Shown: positions 58,937 through 64,000 of the stretch, piece by piece
How the letters are laid out: each line of letters opens with the position of its first letter
Position numbering within the stretch: position 1 is the first letter of the stretch
Assembly: GCA_024305745.1 (NCBI GenBank)
Contig: JAHRBS010000009.1
Span: forward strand, 496,001 to 560,000
From: Polyporus tsugae
Lineage: Eukaryota > Basidiomycota > Agaricomycetes > Polyporales > Polyporaceae
Reading direction: 5' to 3'
Length of the DNA: 64,000 nucleotides
Notes under the pieces: model-generated
Databases searched by the model: none
Told to the model about the DNA's origin: nothing
The model's input: only the letters and a program-made list of their open reading frames with translations
Position numbers and translations under genes: made by a program

Positions 58937-61446
58937 ATGAGCCACGGCGACAAGTTCTCGACACCAGTCAACTCATCCAGCCGCTTCATATCCTCTATTC
59001 CTCGGAGTAGTGCCATCAAGCGCGACTCTCTCGCTGCGGAGCTCGAGCGCGGTGAGTACTATCAGTGGCGACCCGGCGAACACGAGGACCCGGACAACAA
59101 CGCTCATCACCTCCACGATGCCAGACCCCCAGCTGTCCACTGCCAAACGACAGCAACGCACACAGGCTTTCTCATCCCATTTGGCCCATGCATCTCTCGA
59201 AAGGCAGCTTGCGGCAACACAGACAACAAAGCTTGAGTTAGAGTCGAAGCTGCGGGAGAAAGACTTGCTGATCGAGAGGCTCGAGGGCGACCGGAGATGG
59301 TTGGCGGAACGCGAAAAGGAGGAGCGGGAGGAGAAGGAGCGCGAACGCGAGGAGGCCCTTGAGGCGAAGGTACGCCGTGGATGCATTGACTTGATGTGCC
59401 ATGTTGAAGACGTCCTTGTAGCGGAAAGCAGACAGCGAGCTCCGTTCCCTCCGCAATCAACTCACGACATTACGAGACCAACACGTCGACCTGGAAGACG
59501 ACCATTCGACACTCTCGAGGAGCACATCTCAAACCATCTCGAGCCAAAAGTCTCAAGTATCCACCCTCATCCGCCAAGTTTCTCTCCTCGAAAAGCAGCT
59601 AGAAGAGTTCCAACACCTGGCAGAAGAGCGCGCACACGCATTCGATGAGCTCCAAGCGCAGTTCGACGAGCTTAACGCAGCCCAGGACAGCGTGACACTC
59701 AGCCACGGACAGGATGAAGACTGGACCGTCGTCCGAGAAGAGCTTCATCGACAGGCAAAATACATGCGCCAGCTGGAGACCGCCAACGCGAAGATGACGG
59801 CTGAGCTCAACGTCTTGCGCGAGAAACAGACGAGCGTCGAGGTGTTGAAGGAGCAGAAGCGCGACTTGGAGCGGAAGTTGCGTGGTGCCGACGAGTTGCG
59901 CGAGCGGGTTGTGAAACTGGAGGCTGAGTTGGATGCTGCCAGACAGGAGAGGGAGGAATGGTACGTGAACTATGTCTCGCTTCCGACGCTATCACTGAGG
60001 CGCTCTCAGGGCTTCTACCACCCAACCCGCCACTCCTTCCAAGACACCGGTCTCAGTGACTCAGAGCCTTTCTAATCTACGCCTTACGCATGCAAAGCTG
60101 ATGGAAGAACACGGCTCCAACGTCGCGCTCCTCCGACATCGCGACCAAACGATCTCCGAGTTGCAGACACGTGAAGCAGAGGTCCAAGAAACAGTCAAGA
60201 GCCTCCGCAATAAGATCCGGGATTTGAAGGACAGAGCTGCACGCAGCGAGCACAAATCCGCCCTCTTTGAGCGTGAAGTTAGCTTCTTGCAAGCGATGAT
60301 GGTAAGTCTGATCAGGAGTCAGGTTCGCCACTGCAAATCTCATTCATCTCTTCTTCTCTAGGCGAGCTTTAACGCGGAGAATGCTGCCAACAACGATGTC
60401 AAACCGGAAGACGACACCTCGAAGCCCTTACAGCAACTCGAGGCTTTGGTCAAGGATTACAAGGAGACCGTATTGGCGCTGGAAAGGGAGCTGAAGCACG
60501 CGCGCGAGAATCCCGTCGTTGCAGAGGACGTGCAGGCGAAGCGGCAGCTTCTAGCCGAGCTCGAGGAGGCGCGGGTCGCCAAGGAGGAAGCCGAGCAAGG
60601 TTCGTCCCCCGTTCCAGCTTAGCCCCTTCACGTACGACATCTCACTATTGGGTCCACAGCGTTGAAGGAAGCCGAGTCTGAGAGCGAGAAACAGCTCGAG
60701 CAGATAGAAGAGCTTGAACAGACCCTTTTCGAGCTTCGTGGTGAGATTGGTGGCGGCCGACACTTACCTCCAGGCGTTCGCGTGCTCTCCCTTCGCGACA
60801 ACCCTGCGCAGCAGTGGGAGGATCTTAGCAAGGCCGCAATGGACCGTCTGAAGGGCGAGAACGAGGCGCTCCTCAAGCGATTGAAAGAACTTGAGGAGAG
60901 CGGTATCCGCGGCTTGGGGCAGAGCGCGAGCAAAGAGGACCTCGTGCCGCGCGAAAGCTACGAGGGCGTGCGTGCCGAGATGCTAAAGCTCGAGAAAGAG
61001 CTGAAGGACAAGGACAAGCGGCTCCAACGCCTGCGGGAGGTCTGTCCCGCTCTCCAGCCTCTGCGTCGTAAGCTCGGCAAACACTCACCCTACATGCCCT
61101 GGACCTACAGATCTACGGAAGGAAGAGCGAAGAGTTCCGAGAGGCGACTGCCTCAATCCTCGGCGTGAAGCTCGTGTTCTACCCGAACGGCGGCGTGCGC
61201 GTCACGTCGCAATTCGACCTGAACGCCGTGTTCGTCTTCAAGCCGACCGATTCCCAAAACGGCGGAAACATGCAGCTGATCGAGCAGGGCGATGGCGGCC
61301 CGGAGGATCTGCCCCAGCTCATGCGGTACTGGATTGAGGAACAGGGCTGCATTCCTGGCTTCCTGGCAAGCATCACCCTGGAATGCTATGACAAACACAA
61401 GCGGGAGCTCGCGTTGGATACCAACAGTAGACGGCGGAATGATTGA
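58937..61446 (+). CDS. MAD1: Spindle assembly checkpoint protein Mad1
   Basis: Mad1 recruits Mad2 to unattached kinetochores and forms the core of the mitotic checkpoint. The start is ATG at 58937. Exons join in phase through the short introns near 59052, 59370, 59960, 60301, 60600 and 61041. The protein is almost entirely coiled coil (LERQLAATQTTKLELESKL, LEKQLEEFQHLAEE, VVREELHRQAKYMRQLE, LEREVSFLQAMM, ALERELKHARE, LEEARVAKEEAEQ). The C-terminal globular domain is clear: RLQRLREIYGRKSEEFREATASILGVKLVFYPNGGVRVTSQF, then FLASITLECYDKHK near the end. The RLRE-to-FREA region corresponds to the conserved segment that carries the RLK motif for Bub1 binding in yeast; the exact RLK is not obvious here. 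The gene appears intact. Confidence 0.88.
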
Positions 61447-61900
61447 AGGATTTAACACGATGGACCTGGAACATGAATTGGCGAACCGGACGCTGGGCTT
61501 TGTTCAATGCTTGTACAGTGATATACATTATGCTGTTTCTTGGTTCTCTTCGATCGTCCGACTGAAGTCTCTGGTGTTCCCTTTACCTTTGCAGAACAAG
61601 GTGCGTTGCGCCATCACATTGTGTGTTTTGTATTACCGAATGGTGAACGTTAACGTTGAACTTGACGTGTTACGCAGACGTTATAGCTTCCTTAGCGCCC
61701 TGAGCAAGACGCTGTCGTGAATATGAGCGATACACCTGCAGGCTGATACACATAACCTGTTTTTTTACTGCCGGGCGACGACTTCAGACCTTCAGATCCA
61801 GCGAAGGAAGAGTCCCCTAATTATCAGATTCGAGGATCATGTCAACGAAATAATCAAGACCAAGTTCGTAAGTGCATGTCTATCTTCTTCTACAATGTAT
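61447..61900. other. Convergent intergenic region
   Basis: MAD1 (plus) and an LRR-like gene (minus) converge here. A short open frame at 61292-61720 overlaps the MAD1 end and is a shadow. No further feature was found. Confidence 0.5.
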
Positions 61901-63097
61901 TCACTGCTGAGGCAGCCTCGCAACCTTCGCGCCGATGATCCCCGTCCAAATCAAATACCAGTCGCTCATGTACAGGTCTGCGCTCGCCGCCGACATGAAC
62001 TGCACATCCGGCTCCAGATTCGGGAACAGCCCATCAATACGCCGCCCCAGCGCGACAGCCTGCTCCTGCGCGACCGTCTTGTGCGTCTGACACGCGACTC
62101 GGAGTGTGCGCAGAGGGTGTCCCCACTCGCACTGGATCATTCCTCTCGGGAACAGCGCGCCCCCGCCTTGAGCCTGAGACTGGCCCTGGGTATCCGGGTC
62201 TGCGCACACGAGGTTCAGCCGGGGCAAGACGAGTTCGTCGAGGTTCCCGCAGCCCGCCTCGAGATACACGAGCGCGTCGAGCGTCGGGAGCCAGCGCGAG
62301 ACCTGCACGCTGCTCAGGACCAGCCGGCGCAGGTTCGGCCATGCGCGCGCGACGACCGCCGCGTCGTCATCGCTCACCAACATCGCCGACGCGCGGAGCC
62401 GCACCTCGACGTCCTCGAGCGTCGCGACGCTCATCATGGGCCGGAACACGCACCCGAGCGAGACCTCCGAGTAGCGCGGGACCTCTTCGGTCTCCTCGAA
62501 CTTGGCCGTGCGGAGGCTCGGGAGGCGCTGCGGGGAGAGCTGGAGCGAGTAGGCGTGGTCGTGGGTGTCGGCATTCAGCTTGTTGAAGTGGTCCCAGAGC
62601 GAGCGGTGGAACTTGACTTCGAGCTTCTGCAGCGCTGGCGCGTGGAGCGCGACGAGGAACTGGTAGGCGTACGGCAGCCCGCCGCGGATCGTCAGACGAG
62701 TCAGGGTCGAGGATGAGAGCTCTGGGAGCGGTTCCGGGCCGAACAGAGGCAGCTCGAGGTGTAGGCTCGTCAGGACGCTGTATCCGGTGAACAGCTGTTG
62801 CAGGAGTGGGAGGTGGGCGAGGTCCCGCAGGCGGCACTCGACGTGTGAGAGGACGATCGCTTGTGGCCCCTGGAGGTACTGCAACGTGACCGGCTTGTGG
62901 CTCACACCTGCGGCTGAGAGCGACGCCACGAAGGGGGAGAAGTGTGGGATGTTCTTGAGTTCGATGTTTCTCAGGGTGACGATGTCGTTCTCATGTCCGG
63001 TAGTGTCTGACACGGCGACTGTGAGAACGAGAGGCCCGGATTCGCATTCGGCGGAGCCTGGAAGAGCTTGGGCGAGTGCGCGGGGGAGCCTACCCAT
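61901..63097 (-). CDS. LRR-like protein of the Agaricomycete F-box-associated type, no F-box seen
   Basis: This is a single exon of 398 aa starting at ATG 63097. Irregular Leu-rich repeats run through the whole protein (VTLRNIELKNIPHF, VTLQYLQGPQAIVLSHVECRL, LTSLHLELPLFGPEPL, LTRLTIRGGLPYAY, LEVKFHRSLWDHF, LEDVEVRLRASAML, WPNLRRLVLSSVQV, LDELVLPRLNLVC). The pattern resembles the C-terminal part of the protein encoded at 48754-50436, but no F-box segment is present at the N-terminus and none is seen upstream. It may be a truncated or F-box-less member. Its function is unknown; protein binding is likely. Confidence 0.7.
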   Translation of the reverse strand: MGRLPRALAQALPGSAECESGPLVLTVAVSDTTGHENDIVTLRNIELKNIPHFSPFVASLSAAGVSHKPVTLQYLQGPQAIVLSHVECRLRDLAHLPLLQQLFTGYSVLTSLHLELPLFGPEPLPELSSSTLTRLTIRGGLPYAYQFLVALHAPALQKLEVKFHRSLWDHFNKLNADTHDHAYSLQLSPQRLPSLRTAKFEETEEVPRYSEVSLGCVFRPMMSVATLEDVEVRLRASAMLVSDDDAAVVARAWPNLRRLVLSSVQVSRWLPTLDALVYLEAGCGNLDELVLPRLNLVCADPDTQGQSQAQGGGALFPRGMIQCEWGHPLRTLRVACQTHKTVAQEQAVALGRRIDGLFPNLEPDVQFMSAASADLYMSDWYLIWTGIIGAKVARLPQQ

Positions 63098-63479
63098 CTT
63101 CTATGAAAACCGGGGGAAAGTGGCGCAGAGGCCACTGAGGAAGTTCGACTGAAGGAAGAGGGAAGGAACAGACAGAGCGGGGACGCCTGACGCATTTTGA
63201 CACGAAATTCTGATGTGGATGAACCGCCTTTGATGTTGATGCTTCCCCGGGCCCAAGTTGGCTTTGACATAACCACTTCCAAAGCGTTTGTCCATTAGTG
63301 GAGGAGATGCCGCATCGATGACAAAGGAAGGTGCTCGCACAGTGTCACCTTTCACGCGGCGAGCGCGAGAAGGACTGTTCTGATCGTCCGGCAGCAGTTA
63401 ACCAGCTCCGTGGGAGATGGATCTTGGGTACATATACCTACTCGAATGCACAATCGTTAACGAACCCTCTTGGCGAGCC
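63098..63479. promoter_or_regulatory. Divergent intergenic region
   Basis: 382 bp lie between the LRR-like gene (minus) and the ABM-domain gene (plus), so both promoters are here. No specific site was recognised. Confidence 0.45.
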
Positions 63480-64000
63480 ATGTCCATTCAACGTAAGTCA
63501 TCCGCTTCTATAAGCACTAAGATGAGCACTGACGTTGGACTCCATATAGCAAAGATCGGTCAACTCGTACCTCTCAAGGCGAAACCCGACCAGGGCGACG
63601 CCTTGCAACAGTTCCTAATCACCGGCTACGGCCTCCTCTCTGGCAACCAGGAGCCGGATACGCTGCAGTGGTTCGCGCTCAAATACAACACCCCCGAACC
63701 TAACTACGCAATCTTTGACACCTACGCGGCGGAGAGCGGACGGCAGGCGCACATGACCGGCGAGGTTGCGAAAGCCCTCTTCGCTAACGCTGACACCCTC
63801 CTCGCGACCGTTCCTGATCTCCCCGCCACCAACTTCAACCTCCTCGCGAGCAAGATCAAGCCCCTCTCCGGGGTTGAGAGCGATTCCAAGAAGGGGTTGG
63901 CAGTAGGGTTGAGGGTATTGATCAAGGCGAAGCAGGACCAGATTGCTGCCGTTCGAGAGTTTCTTCAGGTATTGTGCGAACAAACTGAGGTGTTTGAAGG
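63480..64000 (+). CDS. ABM-domain (dimeric alpha-beta barrel) protein, 3' end outside window
   Basis: The tiny first exon 63480-63492 (MSIQ plus one base) joins in phase to the exon at 63550 to about 63968. The protein begins MSIQPKIGQLVPLKAKPDQGDALQQFLITG, then TLQWFALKYNTPEPNYAIFDTYAAESGRQAHM, the strand-helix-strand pattern of antibiotic-biosynthesis-monooxygenase-like barrels. After LLASKIKPLSG a second similar block starts (VGLRVLIKAKQDQIAAVREFLQ), so the protein is a tandem two-barrel form. A donor site (GTATTG) at 63969 suggests an intron running off the window. Such proteins act as small cofactor-free oxygenases or heme/quinone-binding proteins; the substrate here is unknown. Confidence 0.75.
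   Translation, partial: MSIQRKSSASISTKMSTDVGLHIAKIGQLVPLKAKPDQGDALQQFLITGYGLLSGNQEPDTLQWFALKYNTPEPNYAIFDTYAAESGRQAHMTGEVAKALFANADTLLATVPDLPATNFNLLASKIKPLSGVESDSKKGLAVGLRVLIKAKQDQIAAVREFLQVLCEQTEVFE

Noticed and set aside
1..64000. CRISPR arrays, operons, riboswitches or bacterial promoters
   Set aside because: The intron-rich gene structure shows eukaryotic DNA, and no regularly spaced direct repeats were seen.

Overview
The window is nuclear DNA of a filamentous basidiomycete, most likely an Agaricomycete. The evidence is the very short introns (about 50-75 nt, several per gene, mostly GT-AG), GC-rich coding exons, and families typical of that group: an expansion of FunK1 fungal-type kinases, two DUF6534 seven-helix membrane proteins, a fungal DUF262 protein and short F-box/LRR-like proteins. 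The species cannot be named from the sequence. I built exon models by requiring splice sites, reading phase and family motifs to agree.

Layout. 1-7.2 kb: a partial gene with repeated paired-cysteine motifs (minus), the p47/Shp1 cofactor of Cdc48 (minus), then two identical tRNA-Thr(CGT) genes arranged tail to tail. 7.2-18.3 kb: prefoldin subunit 5, a DUF6534 protein, a PIN-domain protein and an MFS hexose transporter, followed by a decayed short-chain dehydrogenase fragment. 19.4-44.9 kb: a minus-strand array of seven FunK1-type kinase genes plus two kinase relics. 45.5-50.4 kb: a second DUF6534 gene and an F-box protein. 51.4-51.9 kb: a 528-bp non-autonomous transposon-like element with 67-bp inverted ends and a 5-bp target duplication. 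52.2-64 kb: an S1/P1 nuclease with two micro-exons, a possible catalytically dead serine-protease-like protein, a DUF262 protein divergent from the spindle-checkpoint gene MAD1, an LRR-like protein and the start of an ABM-domain protein.

The most notable region is the kinase array. Two kinase subtypes can be told apart by first-exon length, catalytic-loop sequence and C-terminus. Read along the minus strand they follow the order II-I, II-I, (type I relic), II-I, (relic), I. This fits repeated duplication of a two-gene unit rather than of one gene. The copies show graded decay: intact genes, genes with an altered catalytic arginine, two genes each broken by one in-frame stop codon, and two fragments. 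One copy uses a GC-AG intron. One copy stays open through two introns of 57 nt.

The housekeeping genes (SHP1, GIM5, MAD1, tRNA-Thr) lie at the flanks. The kinases, DUF6534, DUF262, F-box and transposon-derived parts form accessory sequence between them.
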